A stretch of DNA of 64,000 nucleotides from Massilibacteroides vaginae (GCF_900178525.1 NZ_FXDJ01000008.1:67001-131000); one strand, 5' to 3'; counted from the first letter of the stretch, positions 9,018-18,678 are shown. Notes: generated by a model from the letters alone, not told the origin. Numbers and translations are program-made.

Positions 9018-9140
9018 ATTCTTAAAAAGAATCTATAGAAAGATCTTTTTATAGGATAGAATTTAGGAACAAATGTTGAAAAAGTCTGTCGAAGAATCTT
9101 ATGCCGTTTCAGGTCGCCTTATCAGAGCCCTTCATTTAGC

Positions 9141-9521
9141 TTATTCCATTCCGGCATTGGATTCAAATTGTTTGCGATGAGTTACGATTCTTTTCATATT
9201 TGTCTGCGCCCATTCGGTTAGTTGAATAATGAAAGGCACTAACGAAAGTCCAACTTCAGTAAGTCTGTATTCTACTTTTGGCGGTACGACGGGATAAATC
9301 TTTCGCGAGATCAGACCGTCGGCTTCCAGCATTCGCAATGTTCCGGACAATACTCGCGATGAAACATCGGGAATCTGTCGACAAAGTTCGTTGAAACGAA
9401 TGACTTTGTTTTCATTTAAAATCAATATAACGAGAAAAGCCCATTTGTTTCCGAAGCGTGAAATGACGTTACGAACCGGACAAATCTCGATAATCGAACT
9501 TTTTTCTTCTTTTTTCTTCAT
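9141..9521 (-). CDS. HxlR/MarR-like winged-helix regulator, 126 aa
   Basis: A DUF24/HxlR-family dimeric winged-helix transcription factor. It contains the family N-terminal CPVRNVISRFGNKWAFLVI (conserved Cys14, the residue that senses thiols or electrophiles in YodB/HypR relatives), the recognition helix region FNELCRQIPDVSSRVLSGTLRMLEADGLI, and the wing EYRLTEVG. The length is typical. It is transcribed away from a cupin gene, with a 311-bp divergent spacer holding a GTTAC-N14-GTAAC dyad; control of the cupin and of itself is the likely role. The signal is unknown; a redox or reactive-carbonyl cue is possible from Cys14 but unproven. Confidence 0.85.
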   Translation of the reverse strand: MKKKEEKSSIIEICPVRNVISRFGNKWAFLVILILNENKVIRFNELCRQIPDVSSRVLSGTLRMLEADGLISRKIYPVVPPKVEYRLTEVGLSLVPFIIQLTEWAQTNMKRIVTHRKQFESNAGME

Positions 9522-9676
9522 ATCGAATAGGAAATCTATGCTCGAACAGCTGGTTGTTTACTATCAAACACAAAGTTAGTAAAGTATTGTGGTGGTATAA
9601 TAAATTCTGCATGTGATTTTTTTTCTTGTTTTTTTGAGTTTGTAAGCCCCTGTCTTTCTGTAAAACCGAGCAAAAG

Positions 9677-9734
9677 GTTACTATGTGACATAAATGTAAC
9701 TTCTTGACAGTAATATTTATAGGCTGTAACTTTA
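9677..9734 (+). promoter_or_regulatory. Putative operator dyad and promoter of the cupin gene
   Basis: A dyad, GTTAC at 9677-9681 and GTAAC at 9696-9700, is followed by CTTG at 9703-9706 and TAACTTTA at 9727-9734, 20 bp apart, close to the Bacteroidetes -33/-7 arrangement. The dyad abuts the -33 region, a plausible site for the divergently encoded HxlR protein. The motif match is weak, so this is a suggestion. Confidence 0.35.
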
Positions 9735-9832
9735 CATCAAAATCAAGAAAAAGTGTTTAAATTTAAACTGGCTCTAAGATTAATAGTTGGCAAAAGTTCT
9801 TTATTAATAATCAAAAAAGTACAATTAAAAAG

Positions 9833-10291
9833 ATGATTGGTATGAAACAGATCGAAAAAATTGTGGTTGCAGAAAATTTCAGCGCAATCAATGTTGGCAA
9901 ATTAAACGAATTGGGTGAGTATGTATTGGAACTTGGTCCCGAAATAAAAATACCCGGCAAAGTATTTGGCGGTGCGGCGTTGCAGGCAACGGGTGGAGAG
10001 TTTTCGTTCCAATTGTTTGCTCCCGGAACAGAAACGGGATTTCTCCATACACATAAAACTCACGAAGAACTTTATTTCTTCCTTTCCGGGCGGGGTGAGT
10101 TTCAGGTGGACGGACAAGTGTTTCCCATCAGTGAAGGAAGTGTTGTTTGTGTAGCACCCTCCGGCAAACGCACAGTACGCAACAATGGTACGGAGCCACT
10201 TGTAATGCTTTGCGTGCAGTACAAGGGTGAAACATTCACTGCTGAAGATGCTGCTGATGGTATTATTCTAAACGACAAGGTTGAATGGTGA
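9833..10291 (+). CDS. Cupin-domain protein, 152 aa
   Basis: A single-domain cupin. The metal-binding motif 1 is visible as HTHKTHEELYFFLSGRGEF and motif 2 around PISEGSVVCVAPSGKRTVRN, followed by the last strands LVMLCVQYKG. Whether it is an enzyme (isomerase or dioxygenase) or a binding protein cannot be read from the sequence. Two starts are possible, the ATG at 9833 or the one at 9842 (MKQIEKIVVAENF); the choice does not affect the domain. It is monocistronic, divergent from the HxlR regulator, and probably controlled by it. The next 660 bp hold no complete gene. Confidence 0.85.
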   Translation: MIGMKQIEKIVVAENFSAINVGKLNELGEYVLELGPEIKIPGKVFGGAALQATGGEFSFQLFAPGTETGFLHTHKTHEELYFFLSGRGEFQVDGQVFPISEGSVVCVAPSGKRTVRNNGTEPLVMLCVQYKGETFTAEDAADGIILNDKVEW

Positions 10292-10396
10292 TGTGTTGTT
10301 TGTGTTTTGGAGGAATTTCAGCATAAAGCTTAATTTGATAGTAATCAGATGGGATGAGATCCTTCGATAAACTCAGGATGACAATGGATAGGACAG

Positions 10397-10455
10397 GGTT
10401 TTACGGGAGATACTACTTGAAGCGTAGCGGAGTTGTGGAGATTTCCCGTAAAACC
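10397..10455. repeat. Inverted repeat / hairpin downstream of the cupin gene
   Basis: GGTTTTACGGGAGA (10397-10410) pairs with TTTCCCGTAAAACC (10442-10455) with one mismatch. The loop contains CTACTTGAAGCGTAG-type partial symmetry. Just before it lies GATAAACTCAGGATGACAA (10366-10384), a word of the kind found in intergenic palindromic repeats of many bacteria. It may serve as a 3' end structure for the cupin transcript or be a REP-like repeat copy. Confidence 0.55.
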
Positions 10456-10549
10456 GTTGCCTGATTTTTTTTTTCTATAGAAGAGGTGTTTACAAAATGC
10501 AAAAGTGACAAAATGTGCAGGAGGAATATATTAGTCTATTTGTCTGTGA

Positions 10550-10708
10550 TGTAGCTCTATATATAATGTCTTTCAAGAGTATCAAGAAATGAATGACGTG
10601 TCAAGAAATACGGCAAGCAGTGAATTGAAAGAATTAGAGAATGGATTTTCCATACTAATAAACAAGGGGAAAGGAGCAGGAAGCTTCTATGAGTTGATTG
10701 CACAATAA
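10550..10708 (+). pseudogene. Remnant of a Fic / AAA_4-type protein C-terminal winged helix
   Basis: A 52-codon open stretch preceded by a stop at 10547 and ended by TAA at 10706-10708 encodes EYQEMNDVSRNTASSELKEL followed by INKGKGAGSFYEL. This matches the C-terminal winged-helix pattern (yqel-VSrrTAsrdLkeL ... GkGrgtyYeL) common at the end of Fic-domain and RecG-like ATP-binding regulators. There is no usable upstream frame or full domain, so I read it as the decayed 3' end of a lost gene. The resemblance is by eye. The opposite-strand ORF over the same region is compositionally odd and looks spurious. Confidence 0.45.
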
Positions 10709-10744
10709 TTGCACAAATTGCACGACGATTGCATAATAATTGCA
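10697..10744. repeat. Five ATTGCA repeats with near-helical phasing
   Basis: ATTGCA (followed by C or T) starts at 10697, 10708, 10717, 10728 and 10739, i.e. steps of 11, 9, 11 and 11 bp. The array begins at the end of the gene remnant and lies about 220-270 bp upstream of fumC. Phased short direct repeats can bind a cooperative regulator or be iteron-like. There is no other sign of an origin here. Confidence 0.5.
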
Positions 10745-10864
10745 TCCGGTTCACAGACAAATTTGAATAAGCAAGCAAAGCCAACAAGAACAAATGGGGT
10801 AAATGTATAGAGTCGCGGAAATGTCGGTTAAATGTCGGATGTGATAACCACAAGCAACCTATGA

Positions 10865-10894
10865 TTTACACACAATATCAGCATCATATATTTG
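10865..10894 (+). promoter_or_regulatory. Putative fumC promoter
   Basis: TATATTTG at 10887-10894 matches the Bacteroidetes -7 consensus TAnnTTTG. TTTA at 10865-10868 is an imperfect -33 at 18 bp spacing. It lies about 70 bp before the fumC start. Confidence 0.4.
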
Positions 10895-10964
10895 TCATAA
10901 AACTTAACGAATTGATATTCATATATCATTAACTTTGGAGAAGTAAATTTAATGTATGTTATAT

Positions 10965-12356
10965 ATGGAATATCGTATTGAAAAAGACACAATGGGTGAG
11001 GTGAATGTGCCTGTGGAAAAATATTGGGGGGCACAAACGGAAAGATCTCGTAATAATTTCAAAATAGGTCCGGAGGCATCCATGCCGAAAGAAATTATTT
11101 ATGCGTTTGCTTATCTGAAAAAGGCTGCGGCTTATGCGAATGCTGATTTAGGCGTTTTGTCTGCAGAAAAAAGAGATTTGATCGCTGCTGTTTGTGATGA
11201 AATAATTGACAGAAAGTTAGATGATCAGTTTCCTTTGGTTATTTGGCAGACCGGTTCCGGAACGCAGTCGAATATGAATGTGAATGAAGTCATATCAAAC
11301 AGAGCGTTGATTTTGAGTGGCGGCAAACTGGGGGAGAAGAGTCCCGTTCACCCGAATGACGATGTAAATAAGTCTCAATCGTCAAACGATACCTATCCAA
11401 CAGCTTTGCATATCGCGGCTTATAAAATGATAGTGGAACATACGATTCCTTGTGTGGAGAAACTACATACTGCTCTTCTTGAAAAGGTTGAAGCCTTTAA
11501 GGATATCGTTAAAATAGGACGAACACACTTGCAAGATGCAACCCCTCTTACCTTGGGACAGGAGTTTTCCGGTTATGCGGCACAGATTGGATATGCGTTG
11601 AAGGCTATACGTAAAACATTGGACCATCTTTCGGAACTGGCTTTAGGAGGAACAGCAGTAGGTACGGGCTTGAATGCACCTAAAGGGTATGATGTGAAAG
11701 TTGCGGAATATATATCGGGATTTACGAGTCATCCCTTTGTTACGGCTCCGAATAAGTTTGAAGCGCTGGCGTCAAACGATGCAATTGTAGGAACGCATGG
11801 GGCTTTGAATCAACTGGCCGTTGCTCTTTTTAAAATAGCACAGGATATACGCTTGTTGGGATCGGGACCGAGATCAGGTATCGGAGAATTGCAATTGCCG
11901 GAAAACGAACCGGGGTCGTCGATTATGCCCGGAAAGGTAAATCCTACGCAAAACGAAGCATTGACAATGGTTTGCGCGCAGGTATTCGGTAATAATGCAA
12001 CGATTAGCTTTGCCGGAGCCAATGGGAATTACGAACTCAATGTTTTTAAGCCGGTGTTGGCTGCTAATTTTCTTCAATCCGCGCAACTTCTGGGTGATGC
12101 CGCTGTTTCATTTACCGATCATTGCGTAAGCGGCATCGAGCCAAATCTGAACCGGATAAACGAATTGGTAAACAATTCTTTAATGCTTGTAACGGCGCTA
12201 AACCCACATATCGGTTATGAAAAGTCCGCAATAATAGCAAAAGCGGCTCATAAAAACGGTACCACGCTTCGGGAGGAAGCTATAAAGTCCGGATTCCTCA
12301 CAGCCGATGAATTTGATGCCTGGGTAAAGCCTGAAAACATGGTGCATGGACTATAA
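10965..12356 (+). CDS. fumC: Fumarate hydratase class II, 463 aa
   Basis: Interconverts fumarate and malate in the TCA cycle or reductive branch; an oxygen-stable, iron-free tetramer. Signature features: [57 protein letters not shown] (active-site His), and the fumarase/aspartase signature [16 protein letters not shown] with the catalytic Ser loop. The length matches class II fumarases. The start at 10965 ([13 protein letters not shown]) aligns with the family; an ATG three codons upstream at 10956 is also possible. Aspartate ammonia-lyase is the main alternative, but the sequence looks like FumC. It is monocistronic and ended by a strong hairpin at 12367. Confidence 0.93.
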   Translation: MEYRIEKDTMGEVNVPVEKYWGAQTERSRNNFKIGPEASMPKEIIYAFAYLKKAAAYANADLGVLSAEKRDLIAAVCDEIIDRKLDDQFPLVIWQTGSGTQSNMNVNEVISNRALILSGGKLGEKSPVHPNDDVNKSQSSNDTYPTALHIAAYKMIVEHTIPCVEKLHTALLEKVEAFKDIVKIGRTHLQDATPLTLGQEFSGYAAQIGYALKAIRKTLDHLSELALGGTAVGTGLNAPKGYDVKVAEYISGFTSHPFVTAPNKFEALASNDAIVGTHGALNQLAVALFKIAQDIRLLGSGPRSGIGELQLPENEPGSSIMPGKVNPTQNEALTMVCAQVFGNNATISFAGANGNYELNVFKPVLAANFLQSAQLLGDAAVSFTDHCVSGIEPNLNRINELVNNSLMLVTALNPHIGYEKSAIIAKAAHKNGTTLREEAIKSGFLTADEFDAWVKPENMVHGL

Positions 12357-12366
12357 TAAATAATGA

Positions 12367-12394
12367 GTACTGCCGCCCGGAAGAGCGGCAGTAC
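12367..12394 (+). terminator. Hairpin downstream of fumC
   Basis: Perfect 10-bp GC-rich stem, GTACTGCCGC (12367-12376) and GCGGCAGTAC (12385-12394) with an 8-nt loop, starting 10 bp after the fumC stop. The T-run is poor, but the strength and position suit a terminator. Confidence 0.7.
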
Positions 12395-12436
12395 GTTATC
12401 TTATGTGTACAAATTATTCAGCTAATCGTTTTTTAT

Positions 12437-12444
12437 TACCTTTG
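12437..12444 (+). promoter_or_regulatory. Putative -7 element of gyrA
   Basis: TACCTTTG is a full match to TAnnTTTG, 166 bp before the gyrA ATG, implying a leader of about 160 nt. No clear -33 TTTG at 19-21 bp. The leader contains only a weak AAAGAAA/TTTTCTTT hairpin. Confidence 0.35.
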
Positions 12445-12610
12445 TATAATATTTTATCTGTGAATTGGGGTAGAGGTTCTGAATAAGCAGTATTGAAAGA
12501 AAAGAAAGAAAGCTAAAAAGGGTTTATTTTCTTTTAGAATACGCGGAAAAACTTTACCTTAGTGCACTTTTTTGGGGGTTGGATATTGATAGTAATTAAT
12601 AAAAAACTAA

Positions 12611-15172
12611 ATGGTTGATCAAGACAGGATTATAAAGATTAACATCGAGGAGGAAATGAAATCGGCCTACATTGATTATTCAATGTCGGTAATCGTTTCT
12701 CGTGCTCTTCCCGATGTAAGGGATGGTTTTAAGCCGGTTCATCGCCGCGTGTTGTTCGGAATGAATGAGTTGGGAAATACATCCGATAAACCTTATAAAA
12801 AATCCGCGAGAATTGTTGGTGAAGTTTTAGGTAAATATCACCCACACGGTGACTCTTCCGTATATTTCGCGATGGTACGAATGGCTCAGGTATGGTCTTT
12901 ACGTTATCCATTAGTTGACGGACAGGGAAACTTTGGGTCTGTCGATGGAGACAGTCCCGCGGCTATGCGTTATACCGAGGCCCGGTTAAGTAAACTGGCC
13001 GAAGAAATGCTGCGTGATATTGATAAAGATACAGTTGATTTCCAGCTAAACTTTGACGATACATTAAAAGAACCTACCGTTCTGCCAACACGTATTCCTA
13101 ATTTATTAGTAAACGGTGCTTCGGGTATTGCGGTTGGGATGGCAACGAATATGCCACCTCATAACATGAGTGAGGTTCTTGATGCTTCGATGGCTTATAT
13201 TGATAGTCGTGGAGAAATTACGATAGAAGAATTAATGGAGCATGTAAAAGCTCCGGACTTTCCTACCGGTGCTACCATTTATGGTTATGCGGGAGTGAAA
13301 GAAGCTTTTGAAACAGGTCGCGGACGTGTTATTCTTCGTGGTAAAGCGGAAATCGAACATGAAGATCATCACGAGAAGATCATCATAACGGAAATTCCTT
13401 ACCTTGTTAATAAGGCGGAACTAATCAAGTATATCGCGGAATTAGTAAACGATAAACGTATTGACGGTATTTCGAACGTTAACGATGAGTCTGACCGTAA
13501 TGGTATGCGCATCGTTGTGGATGTAAAAAGAGATGCTAACTCAGGTGTAGTACTGAATAAACTATACAAGCTGACAGCTTTGCAATCTTCATTCAGTGTG
13601 AATAATATCGCGTTGGTGAATGGCAGACCCCGTCAGTTGAACCTGAGGGATATGATCAAAGCGTTTATTGATCACAGACAAGAAGTGGTGCTTCGCAGAA
13701 CACGTTTCGAACTTAAAAAAGCGGAAGAGCGTGCGCATATCTTACAAGGGCTGATTATTGCTTCTGATAATATTGATAAGGTAATCGCGATTATCAGAGC
13801 TTCAAAAAATCCGCAGGAAGCAATCGAAACATTGATGGAGACATTTGCTTTGTCGGATATTCAGGCCCGGGCTATCGTAGAAATGCGTTTGCGTCAGCTT
13901 ACAGGTCTGGAGCAAAGCAAACTTCGCGCGGAATTTGAAGAAATAGAAAAGTTAATCGCTTATCTTAATGAAATTCTGGCAAACGAAGATGTTTGTATGC
14001 AGGTTGTTAAAGATGAATTACAGGAAGTTAAAGATAAATACGGCGATGAGCGTAGAACTGATATTGTTTACGCTTCTGAAGAACTGAATCCGGAAGACTT
14101 CTATGCGGATGATGAGATGATCATCACCATTTCGCATATGGGATATATTAAACGTACACCATTAAGTGAATTCCGCGCGCAAGGTCGTGGAGGTGTAGGA
14201 GCGAAAGGCTCGGTAACCCGGGATGAAGACTTTGTGGAATATATCTATCCGGCGTCAATGCATGCCACACTGCTGATCTTTACAGCGAAAGGCAGATGTT
14301 ATTGGCTGAAAGTTTATGAAATTCCGGAAGGGGCGAAGAATGCGAAGGGTAGAGCGATACAGAATCTACTAAATATTGAACCGGGTGATAAGGTAAATGC
14401 CTTTATCCGTGTGAAGCGATTAACTACCGATAAAGAATTTATAAACTCACATTATCTATTATTCTGCACACGCAAGGGAGTTATCAAAAAGACTTTGCTT
14501 GAGGCTTATTCGAGACCTCGCCAGAATGGTGTGAACGCTATTACACTTCGTGAAGACGATGGACTGATCGGAGTATGTATGACAAATGGAGATAACGAAG
14601 TGCTTATTGCCAGCAAAAACGGACGTGCTATTCGTTTCCATGAATCTGAAGTGCGTGAAATGGGACGTATTGCTGCGGGAGTACGTGGAATGAGACTGGC
14701 TGATGATTCTATAGATGAAGCGGTAGGCATGGTCTGTATTAAGAAAAAAGAGAACGAAGCTCCGGATACAATTCTTGTTGTCTCTGAATTAGGTTATGGT
14801 AAGCGTACTGCATTGGATGATGAGAACGGAGAACCAATCTATCGTATCACGAGTCGTGGAGGAAAAGGGGTTAAAACATTGAATGTTACAGAAAAAACCG
14901 GTAAATTAGTTGCCTTTAAGAATGTAACAGATGAGAATGACCTGATGATTATCAACAAGTCTGGTATTGCTATACGCGTAAGTGTTTCAAACCTGAGTGT
15001 GATTGGACGTGCAACTCAAGGTGTTCGATTGATTAATCTTGAGAAGCGTAATGACGAGATAGCTTCTGTTTGTAAAGTTTTATCGGAACCGGAATCAGAA
15101 GAAATTCCGGAAAATGAAAATGAAGTGAATGGAACTTCCGAAACAAATAGTATTTCTGAAACTGAACAATAA
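12611..15172 (+). CDS. gyrA: DNA gyrase subunit A, 853 aa
   Basis: The DNA-cleaving subunit of gyrase, introducing negative supercoils together with GyrB. Seen: the N-terminal winged-helix and tower region; the quinolone region [19 protein letters not shown] with Ser82 and Phe86 (E. coli Ser83 and Asp87 positions); catalytic Tyr121 in [10 protein letters not shown]; and the C-terminal beta-pinwheel with the GyrA box [10 protein letters not shown] and repeats such as [19 protein letters not shown]. It ends in an acidic Glu/Ser/Asn-rich tail. Phe86 is, to my knowledge, normal for Bacteroidales, so it is not evidence of resistance. ParC is excluded by the intact GyrA box. A TPR protein follows 42 bp later. 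Confidence 0.97.
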   Translation: MVDQDRIIKINIEEEMKSAYIDYSMSVIVSRALPDVRDGFKPVHRRVLFGMNELGNTSDKPYKKSARIVGEVLGKYHPHGDSSVYFAMVRMAQVWSLRYPLVDGQGNFGSVDGDSPAAMRYTEARLSKLAEEMLRDIDKDTVDFQLNFDDTLKEPTVLPTRIPNLLVNGASGIAVGMATNMPPHNMSEVLDASMAYIDSRGEITIEELMEHVKAPDFPTGATIYGYAGVKEAFETGRGRVILRGKAEIEHEDHHEKIIITEIPYLVNKAELIKYIAELVNDKRIDGISNVNDESDRNGMRIVVDVKRDANSGVVLNKLYKLTALQSSFSVNNIALVNGRPRQLNLRDMIKAFIDHRQEVVLRRTRFELKKAEERAHILQGLIIASDNIDKVIAIIRASKNPQEAIETLMETFALSDIQARAIVEMRLRQLTGLEQSKLRAEFEEIEKLIAYLNEILANEDVCMQVVKDELQEVKDKYGDERRTDIVYASEELNPEDFYADDEMIITISHMGYIKRTPLSEFRAQGRGGVGAKGSVTRDEDFVEYIYPASMHATLLIFTAKGRCYWLKVYEIPEGAKNAKGRAIQNLLNIEPGDKVNAFIRVKRLTTDKEFINSHYLLFCTRKGVIKKTLLEAYSRPRQNGVNAITLREDDGLIGVCMTNGDNEVLIASKNGRAIRFHESEVREMGRIAAGVRGMRLADDSIDEAVGMVCIKKKENEAPDTILVVSELGYGKRTALDDENGEPIYRITSRGGKGVKTLNVTEKTGKLVAFKNVTDENDLMIINKSGIAIRVSVSNLSVIGRATQGVRLINLEKRNDEIASVCKVLSEPESEEIPENENEVNGTSETNSISETEQ

Positions 15173-15214
15173 AATAAATAATAGAAGATTATTAATTTCA
15201 AATTTATAGTTGTA

Positions 15215-16429
15215 ATGAAACGAGTATTACTTACAGTTGCTCTCTGTGTAGCAGCAACAGCAGCTTTCGCCCAGAAAAAAGCCGTGAACGAAGCGCAAAG
15301 CCTTGCAAAAGGAAACAAAGATTTTGCAGAGGCCAGAACTCTTGTAAAGGGTGCTTTAGAGAACGAAGAGACTAAAAATGATCCTAAGACCTGGTTTGTT
15401 GCAGGTTTTGTTGAAGATCAACAATTTAGTGCTGAAAGAACAAAACAGATATTAGGTACTGCTCCTAATGAACCTGTAATGTACGAAGCATTAGGTGCTA
15501 TTTTGCCTTTCTTTAAGAAAGCGTATGAGTTAGATCAACTTCCTGATGCAAAAGGAAAAGTGAAGCCAAAGCATGTAAAAGATATCAAAAGTATCTTGAG
15601 TGCTAATCATGTGTATTACATCAATGGCGGTGCATATTATTTCGACCAGAGAGACTATGCTAAAGCTTCTAACTTCTTTGAACAATATCTTGAGATCTCA
15701 GATCTACCTATGTTTAAGGGAGAAAAAGTAGCAGAAAGAGATTCAAACTTCATGACTGTTCAGTTTTATGCTGCAGTTGCCGCTACTCAATTAGGCGATT
15801 CAGAAAAAGCTATTCAAGCGTTAGAGCGTGCTAAAAATACAGACTTCAGACAGAATGATGTATATCAGTACCTTTGCTACGAATACGAACAGCTAAAAGA
15901 CAGCGTGAACTTTGAAAAAACGTTGGAAGAAGGATTGACTAAATTCCCTGAAGAAAAATATTACCTGTTAAACCTGATTAATACTTACATTTATTCAAAT
16001 AGAAACGATAAGGCTATTGAATTTTTGAACACAGCCATAGCAAAAGAACCTAACAACGCTCAATTATATGACGTGATGGGTCGTGTATATGAAACAGGTT
16101 TTAAAGATTTTACAAAGGCGGAAGAAGCATTTACAAAAGCATGTGAACTTGATCCGGAAAACACAGATATCTTATCAAATCTGGGACGTGTTTATTATAA
16201 TCAAGGTGTAAATAAACAAGGAGAAGCCAACTTGATCAATGACAATAAATTGTATCAGGAAGAACTTGCTAAAGCGAAAGAATTCTTTAGAAAAGCGTTA
16301 CCTCATTTTGAGAAAGCACATCAGTTGAAACCGGAAGATACGGAATACATGACTGCTTTACGCGGCATTTACTATAATCTGGATATGGGTAAGGAATTTG
16401 AAGAAATTGAAGCGAAATTAAATAATTAA
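15215..16429 (+). CDS. Exported TPR-repeat protein, 404 aa
   Basis: The start MKRVLLTVALCVAATAAFAQKK is a clear signal peptide with cleavage after AFA, so the protein is probably periplasmic. The rest is helical tetratricopeptide repeats; recognisable units include YYFDQRDYAKASNFFEQYLE, QLGDSEKAIQALERA, SNRNDKAIEFLNTAIAKEPNN and KAEEAFTKACELDPENTDI. There is no catalytic domain. The gene directly follows gyrA (42 bp) without a terminator between, so they are probably co-transcribed, an arrangement I recall from other Bacteroidales. The function is unknown; TPR proteins of this type usually scaffold envelope complexes. A strong terminator follows at 16451. Confidence 0.85.
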   Translation: MKRVLLTVALCVAATAAFAQKKAVNEAQSLAKGNKDFAEARTLVKGALENEETKNDPKTWFVAGFVEDQQFSAERTKQILGTAPNEPVMYEALGAILPFFKKAYELDQLPDAKGKVKPKHVKDIKSILSANHVYYINGGAYYFDQRDYAKASNFFEQYLEISDLPMFKGEKVAERDSNFMTVQFYAAVAATQLGDSEKAIQALERAKNTDFRQNDVYQYLCYEYEQLKDSVNFEKTLEEGLTKFPEEKYYLLNLINTYIYSNRNDKAIEFLNTAIAKEPNNAQLYDVMGRVYETGFKDFTKAEEAFTKACELDPENTDILSNLGRVYYNQGVNKQGEANLINDNKLYQEELAKAKEFFRKALPHFEKAHQLKPEDTEYMTALRGIYYNLDMGKEFEEIEAKLNN

Positions 16430-16450
16430 GTAATATCACATATACATATA

Positions 16451-16486
16451 AAAGCCTTTGTAGAGAGTTCTGCAAAGGCTTTTTCT
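16451..16486 (+). terminator. Rho-independent terminator after the TPR gene
   Basis: 14-bp stem AAAGCCTTTGTAGA / TCTGCAAAGGCTTT (16451-16464, 16469-16482, one G-U pair) with a 4-nt loop and a trailing T-run, 21 bp after the stop. It ends the gyrA-TPR unit. Confidence 0.85.
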
Positions 16487-16583
16487 CTAAAAAAAATGAG
16501 TTGTGAGAAAAAAAATAACAATATCATGCAGCATATTACGTTTATATTGCATCTTAATGATTAGAACCGTAATTTGAGTTTTT

Positions 16584-16814
16584 ATGAAAGCATTGATAAT
16601 CTCTTTTTTCTGTATCATTTTAGGATATTCTTTTTTATTTGATAATAAGGAAGATGTAAATCCATCTCCGGTTATGAATAAGTCTGAAATTAAGGATGTG
16701 GATATTGACGTGGCACGTAAGGTTTATTATCTCAATACGCATGACTATTTTGCTCAAAAAAGATTTTCTATCCATTCAATAGATTCTATCTACTTTTCTG
16801 ATCGTTTTTTCTAA
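16584..16814 (+). CDS. Small hypothetical protein with N-terminal hydrophobic segment, 76 aa
   Basis: Not recognised. An ATG-started ORF with an N-terminal hydrophobic stretch (MKALIISFFCIILGYSFLF) that could be a signal or membrane anchor, then a polar, charged tail rich in Asp, Ser and Tyr with no known motif. It lies between the terminator of the TPR gene and the GH9 gene, in the same direction, with about 100 bp of spacer on each side. Codon use looks ordinary. It could be a real small envelope protein or a chance ORF. Confidence 0.4.
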   Translation: MKALIISFFCIILGYSFLFDNKEDVNPSPVMNKSEIKDVDIDVARKVYYLNTHDYFAQKRFSIHSIDSIYFSDRFF

Positions 16815-16917
16815 CCTCCGCACTATTATTATATTCTCTTTTTTTGATTAAGTTTGTATGCTTTAATAGTATTCGCTTGTTATAGCGTAAATGGTAAACC
16901 ACAAATATTAAAAAGCT

Positions 16918-18678
16918 ATGAATCTTATGAGAAAATCTATTCCTGTTATTCTTTTACTTCTCTTTGTTGCAAGTTGTGGGATGAGGGATCTTCCCCTTAT
17001 TGATTCTATCCGTTTTAACCAACTTGGTTTTTATCCCCTTGAAGAAAAGATCGCTGTTTATACCGATCAAACCCCTGCGCATGAATTTCTGGTAAGAGAT
17101 GTTGAAAGCGGTAAAGTTATTTATTCGTCTGTCGTTTCCGCGCCCCGAAGTTCCGTGTTTTCAGATAAACACACTTATGTGCTGGATTTTTCTTCTGTTG
17201 AATCATCCGGCAAATATCGACTGGAATTACCCGGGATAGGGCGATCTGATGAATTTGAAATAAATTCGTCTGTCCTTTCTGAGGTGGCAAAAGCTGGTGT
17301 TAAGGCGTTTTATTTTCATCGTGCATCTACTCCGATAGAGGAGCAATATGCCGGGAAATGGAATAGAGAAGCTGCACACATTGACGATAAAATTCTTGTG
17401 CATTCTTCTGCTGCTTCTTCGTCAAGACCGGAAGGTGCTGTTATTTCTTCGTCGAAAGGTTGGTATGACGCAGGTGATTACAATAAATACATAGTTAATT
17501 CCGGCTTTACTGTTGCAATTCTGCTTTCTTTGTATGAGGACTATTCTGAACAGCTAAACGGGTTGAATATGAATATCCCCGAAAGTAAAAACTCAACTCC
17601 GGACTTGTTGGATGAAATACATTGGAATTTAGATTGGATGCTAACAATGCAGGACCCAAAGGACGGAGGTGTCTATCACAAACTGACTAATCCTGTGTTT
17701 GAAGGTTTTATTACCCCTATAGAATGCAAACAGCAACGTTATGTTGTTGCTAAATCCGTTACGGCAACTTTAGATTTCGCAGCATCTATGGCACAGGCAT
17801 CACGTATCTTTCAGGCATTTAATAACGATTATCCGGGCTTTGCGGATAAAGCGTTGGCTGCTTCCGAAAAGGCTTTTGCATGGGCGTTGAATCATTCTGA
17901 ATCGTTCTACAGGCAAGGAGAGTTTAATAAGATATTTAAACCGGAAATAAAAACAGGAGAATATGGTGACAGATCAGTTGAAGACGAGTTTTTCTGGGCT
18001 TCGACTGAATTATATATTACAACTCGCAAGTCTGAATACCTTGATTTAGCTAAAAAATACATACCGGAAGCATTTAAACTACCGGATTGGAGTAATGTTG
18101 CTTCGTTGGGTACTTTTTCTTTGCTTCGTTGTTTGCAACCTGATACTTCAGCCGAAATACAAATGCTTTTAAATCAACAGCAAGAACAGTTGCTTAGTTA
18201 TGCTGCTGCTTCAATAGAAGGAGCAGACCAGTCTCCATATCATGCTCCCTACGGCAGATTTGCAACGGATTTCTTTTGGGGTTGTAATTCGGACGCCGCA
18301 TCTTCTCAGGGAATGACCTTTTTGTATGCATGGAAACTGACCGGTGACAGGAATTACCTCTCGAACGCTTTGAGAAATATGGACTACATCTTGGGGAAAA
18401 ACGCAACCGGATACTGCTATGTAACCGGGTTTGGCTCTAAAAGCCCAATGCATCCCCATCATCGTTTATCTGCGAGTGATGAGATAGCGGAACCTTTACC
18501 CGGATTTCTTATTGGTGGCCCAAATCCGGGGAAACAGGATGGTTGTACGTACCCATCAAGCATACCTGATGAATGCTATATTGATATTGTGGAATCTTAT
18601 GCTTCTAATGAAATCGCGATAAACTGGCAGGCTTTGTTTTCTTATTTTTCGTCTGCTCTACATTATAATTTAGAGTAA
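16918..18678 (+). CDS. Glycoside hydrolase family 9 lipoprotein (endoglucanase/cellodextrinase-like), 586 aa
   Basis: Inverting beta-glucanase family. The N-terminus has a lipobox (FVASC, Cys20), so it is a lipoprotein, probably at the outer membrane or its surface. Residues 25-120 form the Ig-like cellulase N-terminal domain (IRFNQLGFYPLEEKIAVY). The GH9 (alpha/alpha)6 barrel follows, with GWYDAGDYNKY (catalytic-base aspartates D184/D187), RYVVAKSVTATLDFAA, the HPHHR substrate loop, and the catalytic acid Glu565 in SYASNEIAINWQALF. The domain order and length are typical. There is no susC/susD neighbour, so it is not in an obvious utilization locus. Substrate is probably beta-1,4-glucan oligomers. 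The 3' end overlaps the convergent nuclease-domain gene by 16 bp. Confidence 0.9.
   Translation: MNLMRKSIPVILLLLFVASCGMRDLPLIDSIRFNQLGFYPLEEKIAVYTDQTPAHEFLVRDVESGKVIYSSVVSAPRSSVFSDKHTYVLDFSSVESSGKYRLELPGIGRSDEFEINSSVLSEVAKAGVKAFYFHRASTPIEEQYAGKWNREAAHIDDKILVHSSAASSSRPEGAVISSSKGWYDAGDYNKYIVNSGFTVAILLSLYEDYSEQLNGLNMNIPESKNSTPDLLDEIHWNLDWMLTMQDPKDGGVYHKLTNPVFEGFITPIECKQQRYVVAKSVTATLDFAASMAQASRIFQAFNNDYPGFADKALAASEKAFAWALNHSESFYRQGEFNKIFKPEIKTGEYGDRSVEDEFFWASTELYITTRKSEYLDLAKKYIPEAFKLPDWSNVASLGTFSLLRCLQPDTSAEIQMLLNQQQEQLLSYAAASIEGADQSPYHAPYGRFATDFFWGCNSDAASSQGMTFLYAWKLTGDRNYLSNALRNMDYILGKNATGYCYVTGFGSKSPMHPHHRLSASDEIAEPLPGFLIGGPNPGKQDGCTYPSSIPDECYIDIVESYASNEIAINWQALFSYFSSALHYNLE

Noticed and set aside
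10557-10853. 98-codon minus-strand ORF between the cupin and fumC genes
   Set aside because: Composition (Leu/His/Ser-rich, no motif) looks random, and the opposite strand carries a better-supported gene remnant.
12851-12880. GyrA Phe86 at the E. coli Asp87 position as a quinolone resistance change
   Set aside because: Phe at this place is, to my knowledge, the wild-type state in Bacteroidales; Ser82 is intact.
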